From Pseudomonas asplenii (lineage in GTDB: Bacteria > Pseudomonadota > Gammaproteobacteria > Pseudomonadales > Pseudomonadaceae), in the NCBI RefSeq assembly GCF_900105475.1, contig NZ_LT629777.1, forward strand, positions 5,394,001 to 5,458,000: 64,000 bases of DNA, given 5' to 3'. Position numbers and translations under genes: made by a program. Positions 9,910 through 18,177 of this stretch are shown in pieces (within the stretch, counting starts at the first letter, position 1; each line of letters starts with the position of its first letter). The notes beneath the pieces were generated by a model. The model did no database searches, was not told where the DNA came from, and saw nothing but the letters and a program-made list of their open reading frames with translations.

Positions 9910-10599
9910 GTGTCAGGAAAACGTATTCTGGTCGTCGAGGACCATGCCGACAGCGCCAGTATTCTGGAGGCCTACCTGCGGCGCGATGGCTTCGAGGTCG
10001 CGCTGGCCGAAGACGGGCAACGCGGTATCGACCTGCACCGGCAATGGAAACCCGACCTGATCCTGCTCGATATCATGCTGCCGAAAGTCAGCGGCACCGA
10101 GGTGCTGTCCACGGTCCGCCGCAGCAGTGACACGCCGGTGATCATGGTCACCGCCATGGGCGACGAACCGGAAAAACTCGGTGCATTGCGCTACGGCGCC
10201 GACGACTATGTGGTCAAGCCCTACAACCCCAAGGAAGTGGTCGCCCGTGTCCATGCGGTGCTACGACGCTCGAACAGCAGCGCCAGCAATGACCGCCAGC
10301 TGTGCTACAACCGGTTGCGGGTGGACCTGGAGGCGTTCACCGCGTCCATCGACAGTGTCGGCGCCGCGCCGATCCTGCTCGACCTGACACCCACCGAATT
10401 CAAGCTGCTCGCGACCTTGCTGGCCACGCCAGCCAAGGCCTTTACCCGTGACGAACTGCTGGAAATCTGCCTGCCGGAGAGCGACGCCCTGGCCCGGGTC
10501 GTCGACACCCACGTGCACAATCTGCGGCGCAAGCTTGAAGTCCACGGGATCGTGGATGTGCTGGTGACCGTTCGTTCCATTGGCTACCGATTCAGGTGA
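9910..10599 (+). CDS. OmpR-family response regulator
   Basis: 229-aa regulator. The receiver domain has acidic residues E10/D11, phosphoacceptor Asp54 in LILLDIMLPK, and Lys in VVKPYNPKEV. The C-terminal winged helix (about 130-229) ends RSIGYRFR, as in OmpR/PhoB proteins. It uses a GTG start. The kinase gene follows within about 22 bases, and the RND operon is divergent, so efflux control is the obvious inference. The cognate signal is unknown. Confidence 0.93.
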   Translation: MSGKRILVVEDHADSASILEAYLRRDGFEVALAEDGQRGIDLHRQWKPDLILLDIMLPKVSGTEVLSTVRRSSDTPVIMVTAMGDEPEKLGALRYGADDYVVKPYNPKEVVARVHAVLRRSNSSASNDRQLCYNRLRVDLEAFTASIDSVGAAPILLDLTPTEFKLLATLLATPAKAFTRDELLEICLPESDALARVVDTHVHNLRRKLEVHGIVDVLVTVRSIGYRFR

Positions 10600-10621
10600 T
10601 GGCGTGTCGAGAGACTTGAAA

Positions 10622-11779
10622 ATGAAAAGGGTCCGCCTGTGGCACTGGGTGGGCCTGCGCATGAGCCTGCTGGCCATCGGTGCGGTGCTGGCCATCGCCT
10701 TCGCCATGTGGGTGCATTTCACCCTGGCAGACCGGGCGATGCTGCAGACGATCCCGTTGCCTGTGCAAGCCGAATTCCAGCAACTGCGGGCCGACCCACA
10801 GCTCAACCAGGCCAGGCTCTGGCAGATCCTGAGCGAGTATTACCCGATCGACAACTTCCTGGGGGGCCTGGGCAACAGTGACTGGCTGTTGCTCTGGCTT
10901 TTGGTGGCGGCGTCCATTCCGCTCATCCTGCTGTTCGGCTTCCTGTTTTCACACCCGCTGTCACGGCAGTTTTCCTCCATCGCCCAAATGGCCCGTCATG
11001 TTGCCCAGGGCGACTTTTCGACCCGCCTGCCGGCCAATGAAAAGGCCCCCGACGAGCTTCAGCGCCTGATAGGCGACTTCAACAGCATGACCACCCAATT
11101 GCAGGGCTACGAACAGGAAGTGCGTGAGTCCAGCGCGATGATCGCCCACGAATTGCGCACACCCCTGAATGCCGCCCTGGGGCGTGTCCAGGGCATGCTG
11201 GACGAGGTCTTTCCCCGAGACCTCAACCAGTTGGAACGGGTCAAGCGCCAACTCGACCAGTTGAACAAACTGGTGGACGACCTGCACCTGCTGTCGCTGG
11301 CCAAGGCTGGCCAACTGGTGCTGGACAAGACCCGGTTCAACCTGGGCCAGCTCGTCCATGAACGCCTGAGCTGGTTCAACACGCAATTGCACAGCGCGGG
11401 CATCGAGCCCGAGGTGCTAATTCCCGCAAGCCTGCGGCTGCGAGCTGACAATGGACGCATGGGACAAGTCATCAACATCCTCATCGACAACGCCCTGCGT
11501 TACGCCACCCCAGGTGGCGAACTGCAGATCAGTGCGCTCACGGCCGGCACCTCGATCATCCTCAGCGTCGCCGACCGCGGCCCCGGCATCGATCCCGCAG
11601 ACGTGAACAATATCTTCGACCGTTTCTGGCGGGCCGAGCGCTCCCGGGCCCGCCACAGCGGTGGCAGCGGCTTGGGCCTGTCGATCGCCAAGGCCATCTG
11701 CGCAGCGCATGGCGGCAGCATAGCCGTCGCCAATCGCGTCGGCGGCGGCGCGGTGATCCGGATCGAGATGCCAGCCTGA
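10622..11779 (+). CDS. Sensor histidine kinase, partner of the upstream regulator
   Basis: About 385 aa. Two membrane helices (about 10-30 and 85-110) bracket a short periplasmic loop of about 55 residues, followed by HAMP, a dimerisation domain with His176 in MIAHELRTPLNAAL, and an ATPase domain with the N box (NILIDNALRYA), DRGPGID and GGSGLGLSIAKAICAAHGG. An in-frame GTG at 10604 behind AGGTGA is an alternative start that adds six residues. It is co-transcribed with the response regulator. The short sensor loop suggests an envelope or membrane signal, but that is inference. Confidence 0.92.
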   Translation: MKRVRLWHWVGLRMSLLAIGAVLAIAFAMWVHFTLADRAMLQTIPLPVQAEFQQLRADPQLNQARLWQILSEYYPIDNFLGGLGNSDWLLLWLLVAASIPLILLFGFLFSHPLSRQFSSIAQMARHVAQGDFSTRLPANEKAPDELQRLIGDFNSMTTQLQGYEQEVRESSAMIAHELRTPLNAALGRVQGMLDEVFPRDLNQLERVKRQLDQLNKLVDDLHLLSLAKAGQLVLDKTRFNLGQLVHERLSWFNTQLHSAGIEPEVLIPASLRLRADNGRMGQVINILIDNALRYATPGGELQISALTAGTSIILSVADRGPGIDPADVNNIFDRFWRAERSRARHSGGSGLGLSIAKAICAAHGGSIAVANRVGGGAVIRIEMPA

Positions 11780-12107
11780 CTGATGCAGGCTATGCCGAAA
11801 ACGGCTAAGCACCGCTAGCTCGCCGTCCTGGCCAGCGTAACGTCACTCCCTCTCTGCAAGCCCCCACAATCTACCTGCCTCGGCCATGTCGAGCATGTCT
11901 GCCTGACCAACCTCGGCGGTGTCCCCGCGACGATGTGCAGCCATGGCCATTTCGACCAACTCTCCGGCGGCGAGCACGACGGATTTGTGATCATCACCAC
12001 CGACGCACAAGGCGTTATGGTAGACGTCCATGATCGGCGACCGGTGGTGCTTTCGCCGGGTCTGACGCTCGCTACAGAGGTCACCGCCTATTCACGAGCC
12101 AGGCCTT
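11780..12107. other. Stretch without a supportable gene
   Basis: The segment between the histidine kinase and a holin-like fragment has short open frames on both strands (for example one reading HGHFDQLSGGEHDGFVIITTD on the plus strand, 11933-12139). None has a convincing ribosome-binding site or a recognisable domain. It may be decayed prophage DNA, given what follows. Confidence 0.4.
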
Positions 12108-12194
12108 TCAGAAAGCCCCGAGAGAGGATTGAGCCGTGACGACGCCATACTTCACCAGCACAACACTGGCTGCGGTGCTGGTTGGTTCTGCCAT
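12108..12194 (-). pseudogene. N-terminal remnant resembling a phage holin
   Basis: A 28-codon frame starting MAEPTSTAASVVLVKYG, with GGAG six bases before the ATG. Small phage and tailocin holins of Pseudomonas often begin MAEPTST followed by a membrane segment; here translation stops before any full membrane helix. It is read as a truncated holin of a lost prophage. Resemblance over so few residues is weak evidence. Confidence 0.3.
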
Positions 12195-12263
12195 AGGTTT
12201 CTCCGGATAAAAAAGCCCGGGGTACAGGGGCAAAGACGCATGAAGGAGCGCTGCTGGATCTGG

Positions 12264-12285
12264 ACCTGATTAGACCCAATCAGGT
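12264..12285 (-). terminator. Inverted repeat at the 3' end of the tRNA
   Basis: ACCTGATT at 12264-12271 pairs with AATCAGGT at 12278-12285 (8-bp arms, 6-base loop), immediately downstream of the minus-strand tRNA-Met. It could end the transcript or mark an old recombination site. There is no T-run. Confidence 0.35.
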
Positions 12286-12357
12286 TGCGAGGGATGGATT
12301 CGAACCACCGACCTTCGGGATATGAGCCCGACGAACTGACCGTTGCTCTACCACGCA
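12285..12357 (-). tRNA. tRNA-Met(CAT), atypical copy
   Basis: A 73-base cloverleaf can be drawn. The acceptor arms TGCGTGG/CCTCGCA have one T-T mismatch at pair 5-68. The D arm is GAGC/GTTC, the anticodon stem TCGGG/CCCGA with loop CTCATAT (anticodon CAT), and the T arm GGTGG/CCATC with loop TTCGAAT. The gene does not encode CCA: the discriminator A is followed by CCT. Neighbouring phage-like genes suggest a phage-borne or captured tRNA rather than a core methionine tRNA. An Ile2 (lysidine) identity is less likely from the body sequence. Confidence 0.75.
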
Positions 12358-12568
12358 ATGAGTTGGAATGTTTCCGGGAAAGCAATCAGAGATGACTTTC
12401 CTCGGCGACACTTGAAAAAGCTCGGCAGATGCCGAGTTTGAGAAAAATGGTTAGATTCTTCTCGATTCCTCGGGATACGGATGGCAACGACCGAACAGTA
12501 ATTGTATTGGGTCGTTGCCAACATAGCGTCTCAACCCTCTTTCGAACTAGGAGGGCCTGCGGCCGCCT

Positions 12569-12934
12569 TTATGCCAGCAAATCGTATGTCAACGACATGA
12601 CGGTAAGTGGCGAGGTTGAAGTCGTTGCGGAGGTTACCACCCACAGCCCCCAACCAGCAGGGACTCGAAGAGGATACGGCAGGACTACCTCAGAATTTGA
12701 GCCAGGCGTGCCGTTACCATTTGCGCTGAAGATCAGAGCGACACTGAGGTCGCCGCCATCGGTAGGAGCTACAGGGCCAGCGTACAGGCTTGTGGACGCA
12801 TTGGACGGGCAGATGTTGCCGGTTTGGATAATCAGTCCCGCTGGATTAGCCGATGGAGCAACCACAGTGGTTACACCCTTAATCGAACGAGAGTCAAAAT
12901 TCGCAACGTGTCTACCAATTGTTACAGCATTCAT
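12569..12934 (-). CDS. Phage-like hypothetical protein, coupled to the Com-like gene
   Basis: 121-aa protein of unknown function. It is rich in Ser/Thr/Gly/Val with no membrane helix or Cys pair, and looks like a small beta-rich structural domain (LYAGPVAPTDGGDLSVALIF and LPYPLRVPAGWGLWVVTSA). AGGTGA sits six bases before the ATG and overlaps the end of the Com-like gene, so the two are probably translationally coupled. The context (Com-like gene, integrase stub, holin-like fragment) suggests a phage tail or morphogenesis accessory protein. I do not recognise the family. Confidence 0.55.
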   Translation of the reverse strand: MNAVTIGRHVANFDSRSIKGVTTVVAPSANPAGLIIQTGNICPSNASTSLYAGPVAPTDGGDLSVALIFSANGNGTPGSNSEVVLPYPLRVPAGWGLWVVTSATTSTSPLTVMSLTYDLLA

Positions 12935-12942
12935 ATTTTCAC

Positions 12943-13128
12943 CTATTGAGTCGAATGATTGTTCGCGGAGGATTCCGCTCTCATGTCGCTCAAAGGCGAT
13001 CGCTCAAGGCTCGGGGCCTTCACATGATTCAACGTCCCGCACCGGGAGCATTTAATCTGGAGCTCAGTAAACCCGCCCACTCGGGCGAGTAATCTTTTGC
13101 ACTTACCGCATCTGCATTCTTTTAACAT
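12943..13128 (-). CDS. Mu Com-like zinc-finger translational regulator
   Basis: 61-aa protein beginning MLKECRCGKCKRLL, with a second pair in IKCSRCGTLNH. This is the C-x2-C / C-x2-C zinc-finger layout and spacing of the phage Mu Com protein, which binds the mom mRNA and permits its translation. A TTG two codons upstream (13134) is possible, but ATG at 13128 gives the compact Com-like N-terminus. The next gene starts 8 bases after its stop and has its ribosome-binding site inside this gene's end, mirroring the com-mom arrangement, although the downstream protein is not a Mom homologue as far as I can see. Confidence 0.7.
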   Translation of the reverse strand: MLKECRCGKCKRLLARVGGFTELQIKCSRCGTLNHVKAPSLERSPLSDMRAESSANNHSTQ

Positions 13129-13307
13129 CTGCAAAGCCTTAGGGATTCTGCTAGGCTCCGCCCCGCTCGCGCGAGCAGTGGGGGCCTTGGCTGGCTTGCA
13201 GGTCTACTCTGCTTGTTGGCGTCTCCTTTGGGTGTGCCAGCCCCCTTCGGAGTCGCCCTCATTTTTCCGCTGTCTCGTACTGAAATAAGTTTACACCTAT
13301 TTCAGTC

Positions 13308-13745
13308 TCAACACGCCCGATGCACCGCATCGGGCGTGTTGTATTTCAAGGCCAGATGCGGCCGTTCCTCATTGTAGATCAATACCGACTCATCGACCAT
13401 TTTTACTGCATCTGCCAAATTTTTAGGGCGACGGAGTAAGAACTCGGTCTTCAAAATCCCGTTTACTCGCTCGGCCATAGCGTTCTGATAGCAGTCAGAA
13501 CCATCCGTCATCGAGCACCTGATGCCATGCTTCGTATGCAACCGCGATACAGGTCGGAGCAGTACTGGGCGCCACGATCTGAATGATGAATCAGTCCCTG
13601 CTCGGTTTCTCGCTCACCCACCGCTTTTTCAAGTGCCTTGATCCCCGAGTCTGTATGCAGGCTTTCATGCACATGATGGCCAACGATCTTGCGTGAGTAC
13701 GCATCGGTTACAAGGCTTACGCAAGATGGAAAACAGACGGTTCTA
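13308..13745 (-). pseudogene. IS3-family transposase (orfB) remnant, frameshifted
   Basis: The C-terminal half of an rve/DDE transposase. The upstream frame has LVTDAYSRKIVGHHVHESLH and IHHSDRGAQYCSDLY; after a frameshift near 13530 the second frame continues KHGIRCSMTDGSDCYQNAMAERVNG and ends in the typical YNEERPHLALKYNTPD. The N-terminal half, orfA and the left terminus are missing; recognisable sequence stops near 13745, where the integrase stub begins. It differs clearly from the intact IS at 15459-16711, so it is an independent, older insertion. Confidence 0.8.
13309..13341. terminator. Perfect 15-bp palindrome at the transposase 3' end
   Basis: CAACACGCCCGATGC (13309-13323) and its exact reverse complement (13327-13341) flank a 3-base loop. 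The palindrome covers the last codons and stop of the transposase remnant. A second short inverted repeat (CTGAAATA/TATTTCAG) lies just beyond. It probably acts as a transcription barrier; there is no T-run. Confidence 0.45.
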
Positions 13746-13767
13746 CCGACGCACAACGACGCAGTAG

Positions 13768-13986
13768 CTTCGGCCCTCATCAAGATTTGACCAGACGCGC
13801 GATGCAGCTGGGGTTCCGAAATATGATTTCCAGATGAGGGATCTTCGGGCAAAGGCGGCTACTGACAAGTTCGAATCGAGCAGCTATATCACGCCAGTCA
13901 GAGATCAGCTTGGGCACACCACTGTCGTGATGACGGAGAAATATATCCGAAATCTGATAGGCAAGAAGGTCTCGCCAACCAGGTGA
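13768..13986 (+). pseudogene. C-terminal stub of a phage-type tyrosine integrase
   Basis: An open frame from just after a TAG at 13765 reads RFDQTRDAAGVPKYDFQMRDLRAKAATD, then VRDQLGHTTVVMTEKYIR, ending TGA at 13984. These are the last catalytic boxes of a tyrosine recombinase: the box II Arg (MRDLRAKAATD), the QLGH box and the nucleophilic Tyr in TEKYIR. The first 200 or more residues, including the box I Arg, are absent, and the break abuts the IS3 remnant on the other strand. The protein is therefore inactive. No start codon is expected. Confidence 0.8.
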
Positions 13987-14415
13987 ATTGCGGCAAGCTT
14001 CTAAAATTGCGGCAATTCACAATATGCTAATGACAGCGAGAAATCTCTCTAAGTCATTGATTTAAATGGTGCCGAAGCCGGTATCAAACCATGTTCTAAT
14101 CAATTGAAAAATAAGGAAAATTTGAGTTCGATAATTTTTCCTACCTCTTTCAGTACCCTGAAGGTGACTCATCTGGATTCAAGGCCTGGCGCTAGCGCTG
14201 CATCTGCCTGAGAAAGAATTCAGCCATGAGCAGCTTTCGATAATTTGTTTATTCGATGATTGCTAGCTGGAGAGGAAACGAGACCCGAAACAAGCCGCTA
14301 TCTCCCTGAAAAACCAGACGGTTTGTGATCACAGAGGGGCCGGTCTGTACTTGATAGTGTACTTGCGGGCGCTGAGAGGCAAGCCAGACGCGGCCTGACA
14401 GTGTGTCGAGTTGCT
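13987..14415. other. Gap after the integrase stub
   Basis: AT-richer than its surroundings. It holds an imperfect repeat of AATTGCGGCAA (two copies near 13986-14015), with GTGAATTGC/GCAATTCAC as an inverted pair, and the tRNA-end-like segment listed separately. Open frames at 14249-14443 have no recognisable domain. Confidence 0.5.
14066..14090 (-). repeat. Degenerate tRNA 3'-end copy (possible att remnant)
   Basis: On the minus strand this reads as a T arm plus acceptor ending CCGGCTTCGGCACCA. It matches, with a one-base gap and a few changes, the last part of the tRNA-Leu at 16804-16890 (CCGGCTTCGGGCACCA). It lies 80 bases after the integrase stub. A partial tRNA end next to an integrase is what an attachment-site scar looks like; the degeneracy leaves doubt. 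Confidence 0.45.
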
Positions 14416-14746
14416 TCACTGGCCCCAGCCGTCCGCCAACCATTCAGGAATGTCCCGCGCACCATGCAGCACACGCCACACATCGATGTGGTCGTCACGC
14501 TCAACGTAGAACACCAGATAGGGGTAGCGCTTCAGCGGCCAGCAGAGCAAGCCAGGCAACTCGAGTTCATGGGCTTAGCGAGAGAGCCCCGAGGCCGGGT
14601 GACGACTGATATGGCTAAAAGCGCCTTCCAGGGCATCGATAAAACCGAGTGCTGCCTGTTCGGCCTGCTCATCCAGGGTAATAACGGATGGCCTCCTCGA
14701 CATCCTGATGGGCCAGCGCTCGCGGGATGACCGGCTTGTCCTTCAT
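14416..14746 (-). pseudogene. parE: ParE-type toxin, inactivated by frameshift and stop
   Basis: The corrected reading starts MKDKPVIPRALAHQDVEEAIRYY and ends LVFYVERDDHIDVWRVLHGARDIPEWL, the standard RelE/ParE-fold toxin that acts on DNA gyrase. One extra C in CCAGGGT (14673-14679) shifts the frame after RYY, and further on a TAA (14575-14577) replaces an expected Tyr codon. The toxin start overlaps the antitoxin stop by ATGA (14743-14746), the classic parDE coupling. With two independent lesions the toxin must be dead. Confidence 0.8.
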
Positions 14747-14979
14747 CCTCGAGCGGTCCGCACTCGGGTGCGCAAGGACTCGAAGTAGTCGCCATCCACC
14801 GGAGCCGTTGGCGACGAGGCCGCCCCAGCCAACAGCAGACCGCGCAGTTGCTGCCGGTCCTGATCCTTGCGAATCAGTTCCCGAACGTATTCGCTGCTGG
14901 TGCTGTAGCCCCGCTAGCTTACCTGCTCATCGACAAAGGCCTTCAGGGCGTCCGGGAGAGAGATGTTCAGGGTGCTCAT
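14743..14979 (-). pseudogene. parD: ParD-type antitoxin with an internal stop
   Basis: A 78-codon frame beginning MSTLNISLPDALKAFVDEQV (ribbon-helix-helix DNA-binding half) and continuing RGYSTSSEYVRELIRKDQDR into the toxin-binding tail. Codon 22 is TAG (14914-14916), most simply a CAG-to-TAG change, so only 21 residues are made. It precedes the broken parE and shares ATGA with it. Confidence 0.82.
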
Positions 14980-15083
14980 GGCTTTGTTCGTTTTTGACAA
15001 AATTTGCCAAAGTGTACACCCCCCCTGCCCCATCGACCTCCGATGGCATTGCCACGAGATAGTCAGGTGACAACTATACGAAC

Positions 15084-15167
15084 TGTAGTGGCCTACTGAC
15101 TGAACCCGCCCCCTGTAAGACAAACATTCTCGCCTAAAAAAGCATGCAGGGTTAGTTGGCCACTACA
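15084..15167. mobile_element. 84-bp MITE-like element or collapsed IS
   Basis: TGTAGTGGCC at the left end and GGCCACTACA at the right are exact inverted repeats; with flanking AAC/GTT the perfect match is 13 bp. The right end read inward is TGTAGTGGCCAACTAACCC, close to the terminus of the nearby IS3-family element (TGTAGTGGTCAACTAATTCC). The interior has no gene. It is most simply a non-autonomous derivative, or an internal deletion, of a related IS. Confidence 0.6.
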
Positions 15168-15223
15168 GTTGCACACGGAGCGCCGACCTCGCGTTTTGCG
15201 CATCACGCTCAGGAATGAGGTTC

Positions 15224-15458
15224 ATGACCCTGAATAACGTGTACCTGGGCTGTTTTTCCCACCAGGCCAGATTGTAGCCACGAAGGCTGTGCATACCTTG
15301 ATGAAACAGCGACAGCTGAGCGCATCGGCCTACCTCAATCGACACCTGGCCGGCGACTGGGGAGTACCTCGACGATGAAGACAAACAGAGCAACGAGTAC
15401 GTGCTGGAGCATGGCCTACGGTTGTTCTCTGCGTATAAGACGGAGAACTTGGCAGAAA
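15224..15458 (+). pseudogene. Truncated, frameshifted small gene cut by the IS
   Basis: The combined frames read MTLNNVYLG, then GQIVATKAVHTLMKQRQ with AYLNRHLAGDWG, then after a one-base shift near 15361 EYLDDEDKQSNEYVLEHGLR and LFSAYKTENLAE, stopping at the IS edge. This resembles a family of about 100-aa proteins often annotated, doubtfully, as type I restriction subunit M (xGDWGxLxxxDxxxN). The expected C-terminus is not found to the right of the IS, so DNA was lost there. The true function of the family is not known to me. Confidence 0.55.
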
Positions 15459-15492
15459 TGTGGTGGTTTAATTTCCCCGGACACCTCGATAG

Positions 15493-16703
<1,211 letters not shown>

Positions 16704-16732
16704 CCACTACAAACCTGATGGAAGGTAAAAAC

Positions 16733-16761
16733 GAAAAAACCCGCCAGAAGGCAGGTTTTTC
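16733..16761 (-). terminator. Rho-independent terminator of tRNA-Leu
   Basis: On the minus strand ACCTGCC, loop TTCT and GGCGGGT form a stem followed by a run of T. It lies about 45 bases after the tRNA-Leu 3' end. The AT-rich flanks on both sides would let it work in both directions. Confidence 0.75.
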
Positions 16762-16803
16762 GGGGGTTCCAGAGATCTTGTAAGCCTTCTCTGGAATCTA
16801 GGA

Positions 16804-16890
16804 TGGTGCCCGAAGCCGGGGTCGAACCGGCACGTCCTTACGAACGGGGGATTTTAAGTCCCATGCGTCTACCAATTTCGCCATTCGGGC
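16804..16890 (-). tRNA. tRNA-Leu(TAA)
   Basis: An 87-base class II tRNA with acceptor arms GCCCGAA/TTCGGGC, an anticodon stem GGGAC/ATCCC-type helix around loop CTTAAAA (anticodon TAA), a long variable arm (CGTTCGTAAGGACG) and T arm GCCGG/CCGGC with TTCGACC. The gene encodes CCA. The IS right end lies 92 bases downstream of it, and a degenerate copy of its 3' end is at 14066-14090. Confidence 0.95.
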
Positions 16891-16976
16891 GGCAGCGCGG
16901 TGAAGCGGTCGACATGGCGGCAGACGCGGAGCCGGAAAAGCTCATGGCCTGACGATACCGATGTGACAAGGGCACG

Positions 16977-17005
16977 AATATATACATCCCCTCCCCCCGA
17001 AGCAA
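16977..17005 (-). promoter_or_regulatory. Sigma-70 promoter for tRNA-Leu
   Basis: On the minus strand TTGCTT (17000-17005) and TATATT (16977-16982) are separated by exactly 17 bases. This places the transcription start about 80 bases upstream of the tRNA-Leu 5' end, leaving a leader to be processed by RNases. Confidence 0.6.
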
Positions 17006-17152
17006 GTTCACCGGCGCCAATTTTCCGTATTCTGTACATTTCGCAAGCTTATGATTTTCAAAGGATTGCACGTTACCCAAGGCAGGCCGACGCATTACCG
17101 CAACACAGGCCGATAACCTTTCACGGATTTTTCGTGGGGACATGACCCTGTT

Positions 17153-18076
17153 TCAGGGCGGCAGCACAGGCCCCGCCTGATCCAGCTCGCGGAATTTTCT
17201 CTGGAGAAACTGGTACAAAGCCTGCACCGATGCGGAGATTTGTCGGCGATGCGGGCACACCAGTTGCAATCGGGTGTTCTCGCCATGGTACTCGGGCAAC
17301 AACAGCTCCAGGCGCCCGGCTGCGATGTCGGCCCGCACCTCCAGCCAGGCCTTGTAGATGATGCCCTCGCCCGCCAGCGCCCAATGCCGCACGACATCGG
17401 CGTCATCACTGAGCAAGGTTCCCGTCACCGAGACCTCCCGGCGCTGACCCGCCTGGTAAAACGCCCACTTGTCGTAATAGCGGCCCTGCAGCACGTAACA
17501 GAGGCAGTTGTGCCCGGCCAGGTCATCGAGGCTGCGCGGTCGCCCATGCGCCTCCAGATAGGAAGGGGCCGCCACCAGCACCCGACGATTTTCTGCCAGG
17601 GGCAAGGCGACGAAACTCGCATCATTGAGTTGACCGTAGCGTATCGCGACATCGATCGGATCCCGGAAGACGTCGGAAATCTGGTCCGACACCGACAGCC
17701 GCAAGGTCAACCGGGGATGCAATCGACGAAACTCGATCAACCACGGCGACAGCAGGTTGCGCCCCAGGTCGGAAGACACCGACATCTGCAAGGTCCCCTG
17801 CAATTCCAGGCGTTCGACGTGCAATTGCTCGTGCCCTTCGCGCAAGGTCTCCAGCACACCCCGCGCATACGGCAGATAACGTTCGCCTTCGGCAGTCAGG
17901 CGCAGGCTGCGGGTCGAACGGGCAAACAGGCAGATATCCAGCTCACGCTCCAGCCGCCGGATCGCCGCGCTGACCTGCCCGGGCAGCAGGTCGACCTCGC
18001 GGGCGGCATTGGAGAAGCTGCCCAGGGCGGCGGAGCGGACAAAAAGCGCCAAGTCGTCGAATCGGATCATTTTCAC
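17153..18076 (-). CDS. LysR-family regulator divergent from nfsB
   Basis: 307-aa regulator. The helix-turn-helix region reads FDDLALFVRSAALGSFSNAARE with VSAAIRRLERELDICLFARSTR, the CrgA/AaeR-like branch of LysR proteins, followed by a substrate-binding-like effector domain (LRLSVSDQISDVFRDPIDVAIRYG). The start is GTG at 18076, or ATG two codons in; neither has a strong ribosome-binding site. The 101-base gap to nfsB suggests it controls that gene. The inducer is unknown. Confidence 0.88.
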   Translation of the reverse strand: MKMIRFDDLALFVRSAALGSFSNAAREVDLLPGQVSAAIRRLERELDICLFARSTRSLRLTAEGERYLPYARGVLETLREGHEQLHVERLELQGTLQMSVSSDLGRNLLSPWLIEFRRLHPRLTLRLSVSDQISDVFRDPIDVAIRYGQLNDASFVALPLAENRRVLVAAPSYLEAHGRPRSLDDLAGHNCLCYVLQGRYYDKWAFYQAGQRREVSVTGTLLSDDADVVRHWALAGEGIIYKAWLEVRADIAAGRLELLLPEYHGENTRLQLVCPHRRQISASVQALYQFLQRKFRELDQAGPVLPP

Positions 18077-18177
18077 ACCAGAAGTGAAAGAGCTACTCGA
18101 TATTAGCTCTTTATCTCTCCAGTAACGAAGATCAGAATCAGCGCCGATCCCTCATCCTGCTGTCACGGAGCCCCCCG

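Noticed and set aside
11933..12139. Possible PAAR or other secretion-tip fragment (HGHFDQLSGGEHDGFVIITTD)
   Set aside because: It lacks the repeated PAAR spacing and has no start signal; the match is too loose to report as a gene.
12943..13128. Rubredoxin or ribosomal zinc-ribbon protein instead of Com
   Set aside because: The Cys spacing and the LL/F/IKC pattern fit Mu Com better, and the context is phage-like.
13986..14016. Two copies of AATTGCGGCAA taken as a possible CRISPR or iteron start
   Set aside because: There are only two copies with a short uneven spacer; no array follows and no Rep or Cas gene is near.
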